Origin: Myxococcales bacterium
GTDB taxonomy: Bacteria > Myxococcota > Bradymonadia > UBA7976 > UBA1532
Length of the DNA stretch: 64,000 nt
NCBI GenBank assembly: GCA_020633515.1
Contig: JACKDM010000024.1
Location: 8,756-72,755 of the forward strand
Direction: 5' to 3'
Shown: positions 20,462 through 31,341 of the stretch, piece by piece
How the letters are laid out: the number at the start of each line of letters is the position of its first letter
Numbering within the stretch: the first letter of the stretch is position 1
Program-made: the position numbers and the translations under genes
Notes under the pieces: model-generated
Seen by the model: only the letters and a program-made list of their open reading frames with translations
The model's database searches: none
What the model was told of the DNA's origin: nothing

Positions 20462-21712
20462 TCAGGCCAGCATGTAGATGCTGTCCAACAGCCGGATCTC
20501 CCCCAGGTGGTTGACCCGCTCCCGCACGCCCGGGAAGTCGCGCGCGACCTGCTCGAACTCCCGCCGTGACAGGAACAGCACCATCGTGCGCCGCGTCGCG
20601 ATGCACGTCGCCGTCGCCGCCGAGTTGTGGATCAGCGAGATCTCGCCGAAGAGCTCACCCTCCCGCAGCAGGTTGAGCGTGCGCTCGGCGCCCTCGTGCT
20701 GGCGGACGACCTTCACCATGCCATCGAGGATGATGTACAGCCCGCCGCTCGGCTCGCCCTCTTTGACGATCTTGCGCCCCGACTCGAAGAGCCGCGACTC
20801 GAAGCGCTCCATCAAGCCGCGCCGCTGGCTCTTGGGCATGCCCTCGAAGACCGGCGAGAGGTTGATCAGGTTGTTGATCATGCGGTTGGAGACATGCCGC
20901 GAGAGCACGCTCTGCAGCGTGTCGGCGTCACGGCCGAGCTCGTCGAGCACCGAGCGAGGCAGCTCGAAGACATCGAGGCTGCCATCCGCGACCACGCTCG
21001 CCACCCGCGGTGACTCCGTGATCAGCGCCATCTCACCGAAGATGTCCCCCTCGACCAGCCGCGCGAGCGTCGCGATCCGCCCGTCGGTCCCATGCTTGAC
21101 CACCCGCGCCCGCCCCGTCACCACGATGTGCACCGACTGCCCCGGCTCACCCTCCCGCACCAGCGAGACGCCGTCGTCGACATGCCGCAGCCGGATCGCC
21201 CGCGCCACCGTCACGAACGGCTTCTCCGCCAGCTCGCTCAGCAGCGGGAACTGCGGCAGCCGGTCGGGGAAGTTGACCCCGCGGATGATGTCGGTCGCCC
21301 GCCGCTCCACCTCCGCGATCACCGCTTCGAGCGTCGCCGGCAGATCGTCGAGGTCGAGCGAGTCACCCATGCGCATCGGCATCTCGAAGATCGGCTCGCC
21401 CCACTCCTCGCGCGGCCGCCGCGCATAGTGCTTCGCCAGCAGGTTGAGCCCGCGCTCGACCACCGCCAGCTCCGCGCCGTGCAGCTCCAGCAGCTTGAGC
21501 GCCCACAGCGCCCGCACCGGGAACCCTGCCAACGTGAAGTAATCGGCGCAGCTCCGCAGCACCCGGATCCCGCGCTCGCGCTCGCCGACCGCGACGAGGT
21601 GATCGGCCGCCTCGACCCGGAGCTGAAAGTCGAGCGGCGCGCGCCGCATGCGCGCGAGGCAGATCCGCAGCGCTCGCTCCCGCGCCTCTGAAATCGAAGG
21701 GACGACAGTCAC
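20462..21712 (-). CDS. Protein with two cyclic-nucleotide-binding domains
   Basis: 416 residues. The N-terminal 150 residues are helical and TPR-like (ARERALRICLARMRRAP onward). Two CAP-family beta-barrels follow: the first around VSLVREGEPGQSVHIVVTGRARVV...GDIFGEMALITESPRVASVVA, the second around KIVKEGEPSGGLYIILDGMVKVV...GELFGEISLIHNSAATATCIA. Both have the phosphate-binding GE-M/I-(A/S)L core; the Arg that usually contacts cyclic nucleotide is clear only in the first. No HTH or membrane segment. Likely a cyclic-nucleotide-responsive adaptor. GTG at 21712-21710 with GAGGGAG upstream is preferred over an earlier in-frame start. Confidence 0.85.
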   Translation of the reverse strand: MTVVPSISEARERALRICLARMRRAPLDFQLRVEAADHLVAVGERERGIRVLRSCADYFTLAGFPVRALWALKLLELHGAELAVVERGLNLLAKHYARRPREEWGEPIFEMPMRMGDSLDLDDLPATLEAVIAEVERRATDIIRGVNFPDRLPQFPLLSELAEKPFVTVARAIRLRHVDDGVSLVREGEPGQSVHIVVTGRARVVKHGTDGRIATLARLVEGDIFGEMALITESPRVASVVADGSLDVFELPRSVLDELGRDADTLQSVLSRHVSNRMINNLINLSPVFEGMPKSQRRGLMERFESRLFESGRKIVKEGEPSGGLYIILDGMVKVVRQHEGAERTLNLLREGELFGEISLIHNSAATATCIATRRTMVLFLSRREFEQVARDFPGVRERVNHLGEIRLLDSIYMLA

Positions 21713-21844
21713 GGCACTCCCTCGCGTCGGGGGCGCCATCGACCCGTCAACCGGCGCCCTCGGGGTGTGCCCTCGTTCTATCAACGGCCACCGCCCCCGA
21801 CAAGCACCTCACCGCCGAGTGAGGCGCCGCCAGGGTCGCCGGGC

Positions 21845-24800
21845 TCACTCCTGCAACCAGAGCATGCTCCGGCCCCGCGCCGCGCACTCGATCAGGTCGA
21901 CGTCCCCGTCGCCGTCGAAGTCCGCCGCCGCGAAGTTGGTCGACGCGATCTCGGCGAGCCCCTCCGCGAACGCCGCCGACGCCTCGAACCACGCGGCGCC
22001 GTCGTTGAGCAGCAGCACGCTGCGGAAGGGATCGACGGTGCCATCGGTGTAGGTGATCCCGAAGACCGCGACGATGAGATCGAGATCACCGTCGGCGTCG
22101 AGGTCGACCGGCACCACCTCGTAGGCCGGCAGCCGCGGCAGCCCATTGACCCGATCGTGCGCCGCGACGAAGTTCGCCGCGCCGTCGTTGATCCACACCG
22201 CGAGCGGCGGCGTGCCGGGGAACGAGAAGCCTTCGAGGTAGTCCTGCGGCATCAGCACGTCGAGGTCGCCGTCGCCGTCGACGTCGACGAGCTTCACGTC
22301 GAGCCAGTCGCCCTGCACCGTGTCGAACGGGCTCGGCCGCCACGCGAAGCGCCCGCCGCCCTGGTTCATCCACAGCCGGTTGCGCGCCGTGCCGAAGCCC
22401 TCGCTGAGGTTGTCGACCACGATCACGATGTCGGGCAGCCCGTCGCCGTCGAGGTCGCCGTGCGCGAAGTCGTGGTCGTGCACGTCGCGCAGATCGTGCG
22501 GCAGCCGGTCGCGCGCGTCGACGAAGCCACCCCGGCCGTCGTTGAGCCAGAGCTGCTCCGGCCCATCGACCGCGACGTTGGCCGGCGAGCCGATCCGCAG
22601 CGAGAAGACGTCGAGGTCGCCGTCGCCGTCCACGTCGACGAAGTCGGCGTCGTAGCTCGGGTCGCGCGCCGGGAAGTCCACGTCCTCACGGAAGCTGCCG
22701 CCGTCGTTGAGGAACAGCCGATTCTCGGGCCCCGAGAGGTTGGCGAAGAGCAGGTCGAGATCCCCGTCGCCATCGGCGTCGCCGAGGCGCCCGTTGATGC
22801 CGTTTCCGGTCGGCCGCAGCTCGACCCGCCGGAAGTCGGCCGCGCCGTCGTTGAAGAACACCGCCGGCGGCTGCTCGATCGGCCGCAGCCCGCCCATCCC
22901 GCCGAAGGCGCCGAGCACGTCGAGGTCGCCGTCGCCATCGAGATCACCCACCGAGACGTCGTTGCAGTCGCCCGGCGCCGTCAGCCGCCCCATCGTTCGG
23001 TCGCGGAAGACCCGGTAGACGAAGCCCTGCCGCACCGTCGCGCTCCGCCCCTGCGCCGCGAGCGCGAACCGCAGCGCCGCCGGCCCCGGCTCGCCCGCCG
23101 GCGTCAGCACCTGCCACTCGGTGTCGGAGATCCGCCGCGCCGCCCGCGGCGCCCGGCCGCCGATCGTCATCGTCAGCCCCGCCACGAGCCCCACCCCGCG
23201 CAGCGTCGCGTTGGTGTAGCCGGGCACGAGCCCGCTCGACGGCTCCAGCACGGGCGCGACATACTGCACACCCGCCGGCAGCGTCGCCGCCTCACCGCGC
23301 GCGTCGTCGAGCTGCACGTCGGCCGGCCCGTCCTCGCGCGCCGGCAGGTCGACGATCAGCCGCCCGTCGCAGGGATCGTCCCCCACCACCCGCCGCAGAT
23401 CGGTCGCCGCCGCGCCATCGACCGTCACCCCGGTGACCGCGTCGAGATCGGCGCCCGCGATCACCACGTCGTCCTGCCCCCAGACCGGCACCCGCGCCGG
23501 CTCGACCGCGCGCACCACCGGGCGCCGGTCGTAGGCGACGAGCCCATCGGCGCGGAAGACCCGCCCATCGGGCGCGACCACCTCGACCCGCGCCGCGCCC
23601 ACCGCGCCGGGCGGCATCCGGATCACCGCCGCCGTCCCATCGAGCGAGACCTCGACGACCTCGGCCGCGCGGCCGCCGACGAGCACCCGCATCCCCGCCT
23701 CGAGGTTGCGCCCGCGCAGCGTCGCGAGCCCGCCGCCGCAGCGGCCGGCGACTTCGGGATCGACCGCCTCGACGAGCGGCGGCCCGACGAAGCGGAAGAC
23801 CTCGACGAGCGCCGCCGACTGCCCGTCGGGGTTGTAGAAGACGACGTCGACGACGCCCTCGACGTGCCGCGGCGCGACGACCTCGGCGCCGCGGCCGTCG
23901 GGGTCGACGACCACCCGCGGCGCCGGTCGCGCGCCGAACCACACCGCGCCGGGCGCGCGCAGATCGGCGCCGCGCAGCCGCACCACCGCGCCGCCCACGT
24001 CGGCGCCGCGCTCCGGGTCGATCGCGTCGAGCCGCGGCGGCGGGCGCAGCACGAGCGCGCCGCGCAGCGTCGACCGCTGACCGTCCGGGTTCTGCACGGT
24101 CACGTCGTAGGTCCCTGCCGGCAGCGGCGGCGCGGTCGCGGCGAGGCGGGACGGGCCGAGATCCTCGGCGGCGGCGGTCACCGACGGCGCCGGCGCCGCG
24201 GTCAGCTCGACCACCGCGCCCGCGACGAAGCCACCGCCCTCGACGATCAGCAACGCCTCGGCGTCGGCCGGCGCCTCGTCCGGATCGACCCGGGTGAGCG
24301 TCGGCGGCGGATCGTAGGTGTAGGCCCCGGCGAGCGCCACCCGCTGCGCCGCGCGCGTCACCACCACGTCGACGGCGCCGGGCACGCCCGACGGGGTCCG
24401 TGCCCGCGCGAGGTGCGCCGACTCGACCGCCACCGCCGCCGCGCGCCCGCCGAACCGGATCGCGAGGCCGGGGCCGAAGCCCTCGCCGCGCAGCAGCACC
24501 TCGGTCCCGCCCGCCGCCGGACCGGCGATCGGCGCGATCGCAGTTACCGCGAGCGGCGCATCCCAGCCCACGTCGAAGATCGCCGGCGCGTCGGCCGGCC
24601 ACACCGCGCGGTCGCCGTCGTCGTCGACCGCGACGAGGCGATAGAGCACCCGCGCCCCGAGCGGGAACGGCGGCCCGAGCAGCTCGCCGCGCCAGAGCTC
24701 GCCGTCGCCCGCGAGCGCGAGCCGGTGGCAGGGCGGTTCGGGCGCCCCGACCCCGGCGTCGGTGGCGTCGCCTCCCGCGTCGGCCCCGCCGGCCCCCGCG

Positions 24801-25111
24801 TCGGCCCCGCCGCCCCCCGCGTCGGCCCCGCCGGCGCCCGCGTCACCGACCGCCACCCGCCACGGCACGACCGGCGGCCCGTCGACGCAGTCGCGATCGA
24901 GCGGATCCTGCCCGTCGAGCGCGTACAGCAGCCGCACCGCGAGCGCGCCATCACCCGGCGCGACCCGCGCGGCGATCACGAACGGCCCCCGCGGGTCACC
25001 CGGCGCGCGGAGGCGGTCGACTTCTCGGATGGTGGGGACACGATCGGGCTGACAGCCGATCGCGGCGATCAGGAGGGCGACCCCGCACGCGACACGAGCG
25101 GAGCGGCGCAC
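21845..25111 (-). CDS. IPT/TIG and FG-GAP (VCBS) repeat lipoprotein
   Basis: 1088 residues with a lipoprotein signal ending AAIGC (Cys20). An Asp/Gly/Ala repeat linker (GGADAG units, 18-bp DNA repeats) lies at about 90-115. Several immunoglobulin-like IPT/TIG domains follow (ALTRVDPDEAPADAEALLIVEG-type units), then FG-GAP/VCBS repeats with calcium-binding DLDGDGDLDV and DVDGDGDLD loops that predict an integrin-like beta-propeller. A surface adhesin or carbohydrate-binding protein is likely. The start lies 6 bp after the stop of the upstream small lipoprotein gene, so they form an operon. Confidence 0.86.
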   Translation of the reverse strand: MRRSARVACGVALLIAAIGCQPDRVPTIREVDRLRAPGDPRGPFVIAARVAPGDGALAVRLLYALDGQDPLDRDCVDGPPVVPWRVAVGDAGAGGADAGGGGADAGAGGADAGGDATDAGVGAPEPPCHRLALAGDGELWRGELLGPPFPLGARVLYRLVAVDDDGDRAVWPADAPAIFDVGWDAPLAVTAIAPIAGPAAGGTEVLLRGEGFGPGLAIRFGGRAAAVAVESAHLARARTPSGVPGAVDVVVTRAAQRVALAGAYTYDPPPTLTRVDPDEAPADAEALLIVEGGGFVAGAVVELTAAPAPSVTAAAEDLGPSRLAATAPPLPAGTYDVTVQNPDGQRSTLRGALVLRPPPRLDAIDPERGADVGGAVVRLRGADLRAPGAVWFGARPAPRVVVDPDGRGAEVVAPRHVEGVVDVVFYNPDGQSAALVEVFRFVGPPLVEAVDPEVAGRCGGGLATLRGRNLEAGMRVLVGGRAAEVVEVSLDGTAAVIRMPPGAVGAARVEVVAPDGRVFRADGLVAYDRRPVVRAVEPARVPVWGQDDVVIAGADLDAVTGVTVDGAAATDLRRVVGDDPCDGRLIVDLPAREDGPADVQLDDARGEAATLPAGVQYVAPVLEPSSGLVPGYTNATLRGVGLVAGLTMTIGGRAPRAARRISDTEWQVLTPAGEPGPAALRFALAAQGRSATVRQGFVYRVFRDRTMGRLTAPGDCNDVSVGDLDGDGDLDVLGAFGGMGGLRPIEQPPAVFFNDGAADFRRVELRPTGNGINGRLGDADGDGDLDLLFANLSGPENRLFLNDGGSFREDVDFPARDPSYDADFVDVDGDGDLDVFSLRIGSPANVAVDGPEQLWLNDGRGGFVDARDRLPHDLRDVHDHDFAHGDLDGDGLPDIVIVVDNLSEGFGTARNRLWMNQGGGRFAWRPSPFDTVQGDWLDVKLVDVDGDGDLDVLMPQDYLEGFSFPGTPPLAVWINDGAANFVAAHDRVNGLPRLPAYEVVPVDLDADGDLDLIVAVFGITYTDGTVDPFRSVLLLNDGAAWFEASAAFAEGLAEIASTNFAAADFDGDGDVDLIECAARGRSMLWLQE
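24774..24842. repeat. 18-bp in-frame tandem repeats (Gly-Gly-Ala-Asp-Ala-Gly)
   Basis: About four units of CCCGCGTCGGCCCCGCCG within the IPT/FG-GAP gene code for an Ala/Asp/Gly linker. Copy number could vary without frameshift. Confidence 0.7.
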
Positions 25112-25117
25112 GGGCTG

Positions 25118-25564
25118 TTACTCGCCGAAGCCCTTCTCTTCTTCCGCGGTCAGCGTCACGAAGAGCACGCCGCCGGTGATGGCGGCCACGCCGGCGGCGA
25201 CGAGGAGCGCGGTCTTGGTGCCGCTGACGAGCTTGACGTTGCCGGTCTCGATCGCGCTCTTCTGGAGCAGCAGATCCTCGTCGGGGGCGACGAGCTGGCC
25301 GGCTTCCTCTTCTTCGGGGCGGGTGAGGGTGAAGTTGAAGGGCGAGACCTCGTGGTAGACCCCCTGGTTGTCGGTGACGCCGAGCTTGGTGTTCTCGGTG
25401 ACGACGACGGGCTCGCCTTCCTTGGTCTGGATCTCGACCGTGCCGGTGCTGCCGCCCTCGGCGGCCTTGGCGAGCTCGGTGAGGCTGACGTTGTAGGTGT
25501 TGTAACACCCGAACTGGGCGGTCAGGCCGACCGTGAGGGCGGTCGCGAGCAGCGTGCGCAGCAT
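25118..25564 (-). CDS. Small lipoprotein with C-terminal membrane helix
   Basis: 148 residues. The ATG at 25564 gives a lipoprotein signal ending TAQFGC (Cys20); GAGGAAG lies 8 nt upstream. The middle is beta-rich and acidic (TGTVEIQTKEGEPVVVTENTKLGV, then PEEEEAG). A hydrophobic C-terminal helix (ALLVAAGVAAITGGVLFVTL, about 115-137) precedes an acidic end. I do not recognise a family; similar small lipoproteins appear in myxobacterial genomes. It leads the operon with the IPT/FG-GAP lipoprotein and has a well-formed promoter with palindromes. Confidence 0.75.
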   Translation of the reverse strand: MLRTLLATALTVGLTAQFGCYNTYNVSLTELAKAAEGGSTGTVEIQTKEGEPVVVTENTKLGVTDNQGVYHEVSPFNFTLTRPEEEEAGQLVAPDEDLLLQKSAIETGNVKLVSGTKTALLVAAGVAAITGGVLFVTLTAEEEKGFGE

Positions 25565-25598
25565 GGGCTGGGTCTTCCTCCCGGAGCGGACGAATCGC

Positions 25599-25654
25599 AA
25601 GGTGTCGCACCTTACTCGACCTCGCTTCACGGCGCAAAGGGCAATGAATTGCCC
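25599..25654 (-). promoter_or_regulatory. Promoter with two palindromes before the small lipoprotein gene
   Basis: Minus strand: TTGCGC (25637-25632), 17-bp spacer, TAAGGT (25614-25609). AAGGTG-TCG-CACCTT (25599-25613) is a perfect inverted repeat lying over the -10. GGGCAATGAATTGCCC (25639-25654) is a perfect 7-bp-arm palindrome touching the -35 on its upstream side. The geometry suggests operator control. Confidence 0.55.
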
Positions 25655-25711
25655 CCATGACGCCGCTCGGAGCGGGCTTCGACGGCTCCTGCCGGGCGGG
25701 GAGAGGAGACC

Positions 25712-25740
25712 TTGCCACCCCCATGACCCTCTGTTATGGT
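25712..25740 (+). promoter_or_regulatory. Promoter of the zinc-ribbon kinase
   Basis: TTGCCA (25712-25717), 17-bp spacer, TATGGT (25735-25740). It fixes the kinase start downstream of about 25,747 and faces away from the lipoprotein promoter. Confidence 0.55.
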
Positions 25741-25818
25741 CCCACCGCCGCTTGCGCGCAGGTCGATCCACCGATCGTGACCGGCGCGCACGTCGAAACC
25801 CGAGCGAGTGACCCGCCG

Positions 25819-27195
<1,377 letters not shown>

Positions 27196-27318
27196 ACCCC
27201 CTCCCCGGCCCCCGATCGGACACTTCAAGGCCCGCGGTCCCTACTCATCGGAGCGCGCCGACCCGGCAGTGACCCCCCGCTGACCGCGTCGCGCGGCATC
27301 GCAGGACGAGCGCGCCGG

Positions 27319-28329
27319 ATGTCACAGCCGCACGACCGCCTCATCCGCTACCTCGCGGGCCACCGCCAGCACGCCGCCGCGCTCGCCCGCCTCGTGCTGC
27401 CGCCCGACATCGCCGCGCTCGTCGACTTCGGCGGCCTCCGGGTCGAACCCGGCCGTCACCTCGACCCCGAGCTGCGCGAGCGGATCGTCGACCTGCTCTT
27501 CCACCTGCCCTTCGCCGACGGCGGCAGCGCGTGGCTCGACCTGATCTTCGAGCACCAGAGCCAGAGCGACCGCTGGATGCCGCTGCGGATCCACGACGCG
27601 CTCGGCCAGCGCTGGACCCACTGGCAGCGTGAGCATCCCGACGCCGAGACGCTGCCGATGGTCTTCACCGTCGTGCTCTCCCACGACCCCGCGGGCTGGC
27701 GCGCCGCCACCGACGTCGCCGCGCTCATCGCGCTGACACCCGCGCAGCGGCAGAGCTGCGCGCGGTTCATGCCATCGACGCCCTACCATGTCTTCGACCT
27801 CGCCGCCGTCAGCGACGACGCCCTGCGCCTCGGCGCCGACGCGGCGATGGTCGAGCTGACGATGCTCTGCTTCAAGTACGCCCGCGACGTCGAGTCCCTC
27901 CGGCGCATGATCACCTTCCGCGCCGGGCTCATCACCGCGACCTCGCGCGCCACCGACGGGCGCGAAGCGATCATCGCGCTCTTGCGCTACCTCGCGCAGG
28001 TGATCCGCAGCGACGCGCGCGAGCGAGGCATCTACACCACCATCGTGCAAGCCATCGACCCGGCGCTGGCGGAGGGGATCGAGATGACCAACTTCGAAGA
28101 GTTCGTCGAAGCCTTCGGGCCCAACTGGCGGCGGGACTTCCAGCGCCAGAACATCACCCAGGCGCGGCGTGACACGCTCACCCGCCAGCTCCAGCGACGC
28201 TTCGACCTCAGCGAGCTGCCCGCGTGGCTCGCCGCGCGCGTCGAGACCGCCGAGCTCGAGACCCTCGACGAAGCCGAGATGCGCATCCTCTTCGCCGAGC
28301 GCCCCGAAGACGTCTTCCCCGCCGACTGA
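27319..28329 (+). CDS. Rpn/YhgA-type recombination-promoting nuclease (PD-(D/E)XK)
   Basis: 336 residues. The N-terminal half matches the YhgA/Rpn (transposase_31) domain: RIVDLLFHLPF gives the catalytic Asp region, LDLIFEHQSQSD the E-x-Q version of the (D/E)xK motif, and WMPLRIHDALGQRW the conserved helix. Rpn proteins are DNA endonucleases that promote RecA-independent recombination and are often horizontally spread; some act in phage defence. The C-terminal half is helical, with the family-like NFEEFVEAFGPNW. Stand-alone and convergent with the CHAT-like gene (9 bp between stops). Confidence 0.82.
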   Translation: MSQPHDRLIRYLAGHRQHAAALARLVLPPDIAALVDFGGLRVEPGRHLDPELRERIVDLLFHLPFADGGSAWLDLIFEHQSQSDRWMPLRIHDALGQRWTHWQREHPDAETLPMVFTVVLSHDPAGWRAATDVAALIALTPAQRQSCARFMPSTPYHVFDLAAVSDDALRLGADAAMVELTMLCFKYARDVESLRRMITFRAGLITATSRATDGREAIIALLRYLAQVIRSDARERGIYTTIVQAIDPALAEGIEMTNFEEFVEAFGPNWRRDFQRQNITQARRDTLTRQLQRRFDLSELPAWLAARVETAELETLDEAEMRILFAERPEDVFPAD

Positions 28330-28338
28330 CCGCCGACG

Positions 28339-31305
28339 TCAGATCCCTTCCGGCACATACAGGGTGTAGGCACCCCATGCCTTCGGCGGCAGCCGCGCCG
28401 CGATGGCATCCCGCCGCGCCGCGCCCAGCGCCGCGGTCAGCGCCCGCGCGTCCGTCGCGTCCACCGCCCGCGCCAGGAACAAGAGCAGGAACTGCCGATC
28501 GGCGTCCTCCGCCCAGCGCCGCCCGAGCACCCCGCCGCGCACGCCCGCCAGCAGCGCGCCCACCGCCGCGCCGCCCTCTGCCCCGTCGAGCGGACCCATC
28601 AACGTCGCGCACACCGTACCGCCCGCGCCCAGCGCCTCGGCCAGCCGCGGCACCGGCACCGGGTTGCCGTCATCGATCAGGCCGACCGCCGGCCCCGGCG
28701 CGATCTCGCCCACCAGATGCACGAAGCGCCCCCCCGCCAGCACCGTCGGCAGCGACGCCCCCTCCAGCGCCTCGCCGTGCCGGGCGTCGACCGACCGCAG
28801 CCCGCCCTCGCCCGCCAGGGTGCTGATCTGGAGATCGCGCGCCGTCGCCGCGTCACCCACGATCAACGCCGTCGCCGGCGCAAGCGGCGTGTCGGCGCTG
28901 AACGCCGGCGGCGCCGCCGGGCGCGCGACCGCGAGGTCGAAGTACTCCGCGAGGAACGCCCCGCCCCACAAGAGCTCGAACGGCAGCTCGACCAGCGGCC
29001 CGTCGGGCGCGATCACCAGCCGATCGATCCCATCCAGATCGTAGAGCAGCGGCTCGACGAGCACCCGATACGCCTCGGTCGCCGCGTCGAGGAACGGCGA
29101 CATCTCATCGGCCGCCAGGTGCTTGCACAGCGCCTCGACCCGCCGCGCCAGATCGGCCCGCGACAGATCCCAGCGATGCATCCGGATCCCACCCGAGGTC
29201 ACCACGAAGACCGCCGTCCACTCGTCGAAGACCCGGAACTCGATCCGCGCCTCACCCGACCACGGCGTGCGCAGCGACCAGTCCCCCGCGAGGCGCCCGT
29301 CGTCGACCCGCGCCCGGATCGAAGCCATCGCCTCGACCGCCCCCTCGTCGAGCCAGCGCGCCGCGAAGCGCCGCTGCAACGCCAGATGCACCGTGTCCGC
29401 CGCCGGCCCCGGCGACGTCGACACCGGGATCCGCTGGTCGCGCCGCCGCGCCGCCGCGCATAGCCGCCGCGCGAGCGGGGCGTCGCCTTCATCGACCAGC
29501 CGCCCGATCGCCGCCTCGAGATCGAGCGCCTCGTCGTCGGGCAGGAACACATCGAGCGCGCCCGCGCCATCGGCCAGCGCCGGCCCCTCCGCCGCCTCGG
29601 CCGCGCGCCGCAGGTGGATCTCGACCCGCGCCGGATCGGCCTTGTCCGCCCGCGCCTGATGCACCACCGCGACCCCGGTCTCGACCGCCCGCCGCACCGC
29701 GCCCGCCGCCGTCGCCCGCGCCGCCGACGCCGCCGACGCCAGCGTCTCCAGCACGCTCCGCGTCTCCTCGACCGAACCCCGCCCCCGATGCGCCCCGAGC
29801 CCCCGATACAACAACGCCAGCGCCACCCCCGGCCGATCCTCCGCCGCCCGCGCCGCCTCCAGCGCCCGCAGCGGCGCCCCCGCGTCCCCGCGCCGCGCGG
29901 CGGTCAGCTCCAGCCGCATCACGCCCTGCGCGAACGCCGTCGGCTCCAGCAGCGGCCGCGCCAGCGTCAGCACGAAGCGCGCCGTCTCCAGCGCCGCCGC
30001 CGCCTCGCTCCCCTCCCCCGTCCGCGCCAGCCCGCCGAGCGCGTCCGCCGCCAGCAACAAGCGCTGCGGCTCCTCCATCGCCTCCTCGACCAGCCGCCCC
30101 CGCGCCGCCTCGTCACCCGCCGCCGTCGCCCCCGCCGCCGCCGCCTGCGCCGCCTCGCCGTACAGCCGCGCCGCCGCCGCCCGATCCCCCATGCGCTCGG
30201 CCACCTCGGCCGCCTCGCGCAGCACCCGCGCCGCCACCTCGGCCGTCGCGAACGCCTGCCGCCGCGCCCGCGCCACGCTCCGCGCCAGCGCCGTCGCCGC
30301 CGTCTGGAAGTCACCCAGCACCCGCGCCGCCCGGCTCCGCCAGATGCAGATCAACGCCTCCTGCTCCGCGTCGCCCCCGCGCCCGCCGCCCCGCGCCTGC
30401 CGCCGCTCGGCCCGCTCCAGATAGTCGTCACACAGCTCCAGCACCCGCCGCCACTGCGCCATCGCCAGCCGCTCGGCGCCCGCCTCGTCCCCGAGCCCCG
30501 TCGCCAGCCGCCCGTGCAGCTCGACGCTCAGCACCAGCCGCCGCTCGCGCGGCAGGCTCGGGGTGTAGGCCAGCCGCTCCGGCAGCCCCTTCGCCTCCAG
30601 CCAGCCGAGCCCCAGCAACAGCTCCGCCGCCACCACCGGCTGCCGCCCGCACGCCTCGACGAACGCCGCGACCAGCGTCGGGTAGGCGTGGAAGACATCC
30701 CCCTCGTCCAGCTCGCGCGCGCACCGCTTCAGCGCCGCCGCCACCCCCTCCCCCAGCGGCGCCGGCTCACCGAACGCCCGCACCACCGAGCGCAGCCAGC
30801 TCGGGCACCCCGGCCGCCCCCGCAGCGCGTCGGCGAGGTCGAGCACCACCACCGCCGCGTCCCCCGCGTGCAGCCGCGCCAGCGCGTCCGGGGTCGGCAG
30901 CGCGTCGGGATCCACCTCGTCCGCCGGCCGCGGCGCCACCGGCCGCGCCCGCTCGGCCGCCATCGCCACCAGCGCGCCCGTCACCTCGTGATCGACCCCG
31001 GGGAACGGATCGGCGAACAGCCGGCAGATCCGCCCGGCGACATCGGCGACCATCGGGCTCGGCTTGTCCGCCGCCCACAGCGACTCGGCCAGCCGCGTCA
31101 TCAACCCCGCGATCGCCGGCCGATCGCCCTTCTCCAGCGCGACGAGCAGCCGATTGAACCGCAGCCCCACCAGCGCGTCGTCGGCGCCGTGCCGCGCGTA
31201 CTCCGGCTCCAGCGCCGCATACAGCGCCTCGGCCTCCGCCAGCGCCCCGCGCCGCAGCGCGTCGAGCGCGAGCGCCTTGTTGGTCTCGATGGTCGAAAGC
31301 TCCAC
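28339..31305 (-). CDS. TPR protein with a degenerate CHAT (caspase-like) domain
   Basis: 988 residues. About 1-620 are Ala/Arg/Glu-rich helical repeats of TPR type. The C-terminal part follows the CHAT layout: YRVLVEPLLYDLDGIDRLVIAPDGPLVELPFELL, then the usual AVARPAAPPAF transition. At the dyad the usual HLxGHG reads HLVGEIA, and LSACxTG reads VCATLMG. The catalytic His looks lost and the Cys is displaced, so protease activity is doubtful. Active CHAT proteases work in bacterial immunity and cell death; here a scaffold or sensor role is possible. The companion TPR gene is upstream by 36 bp. Confidence 0.75.
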   Translation of the reverse strand: MELSTIETNKALALDALRRGALAEAEALYAALEPEYARHGADDALVGLRFNRLLVALEKGDRPAIAGLMTRLAESLWAADKPSPMVADVAGRICRLFADPFPGVDHEVTGALVAMAAERARPVAPRPADEVDPDALPTPDALARLHAGDAAVVVLDLADALRGRPGCPSWLRSVVRAFGEPAPLGEGVAAALKRCARELDEGDVFHAYPTLVAAFVEACGRQPVVAAELLLGLGWLEAKGLPERLAYTPSLPRERRLVLSVELHGRLATGLGDEAGAERLAMAQWRRVLELCDDYLERAERRQARGGGRGGDAEQEALICIWRSRAARVLGDFQTAATALARSVARARRQAFATAEVAARVLREAAEVAERMGDRAAAARLYGEAAQAAAAGATAAGDEAARGRLVEEAMEEPQRLLLAADALGGLARTGEGSEAAAALETARFVLTLARPLLEPTAFAQGVMRLELTAARRGDAGAPLRALEAARAAEDRPGVALALLYRGLGAHRGRGSVEETRSVLETLASAASAARATAAGAVRRAVETGVAVVHQARADKADPARVEIHLRRAAEAAEGPALADGAGALDVFLPDDEALDLEAAIGRLVDEGDAPLARRLCAAARRRDQRIPVSTSPGPAADTVHLALQRRFAARWLDEGAVEAMASIRARVDDGRLAGDWSLRTPWSGEARIEFRVFDEWTAVFVVTSGGIRMHRWDLSRADLARRVEALCKHLAADEMSPFLDAATEAYRVLVEPLLYDLDGIDRLVIAPDGPLVELPFELLWGGAFLAEYFDLAVARPAAPPAFSADTPLAPATALIVGDAATARDLQISTLAGEGGLRSVDARHGEALEGASLPTVLAGGRFVHLVGEIAPGPAVGLIDDGNPVPVPRLAEALGAGGTVCATLMGPLDGAEGGAAVGALLAGVRGGVLGRRWAEDADRQFLLLFLARAVDATDARALTAALGAARRDAIAARLPPKAWGAYTLYVPEGI

Positions 31306-31341
31306 GGCACCTCTCCCCGACCCGCGGGCCGGACGCTTCGA

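Noticed and set aside
21767..25660. 1297-residue plus-strand frame over the IPT/FG-GAP gene
   Set aside because: Arg/His/Asp-rich without motifs; the minus strand holds recognisable IPT and FG-GAP repeats.
27319..28329. Calling a transposase or insertion sequence
   Set aside because: The YhgA/Rpn domain was once named transposase-like, but no terminal inverted repeats or target duplications were seen.
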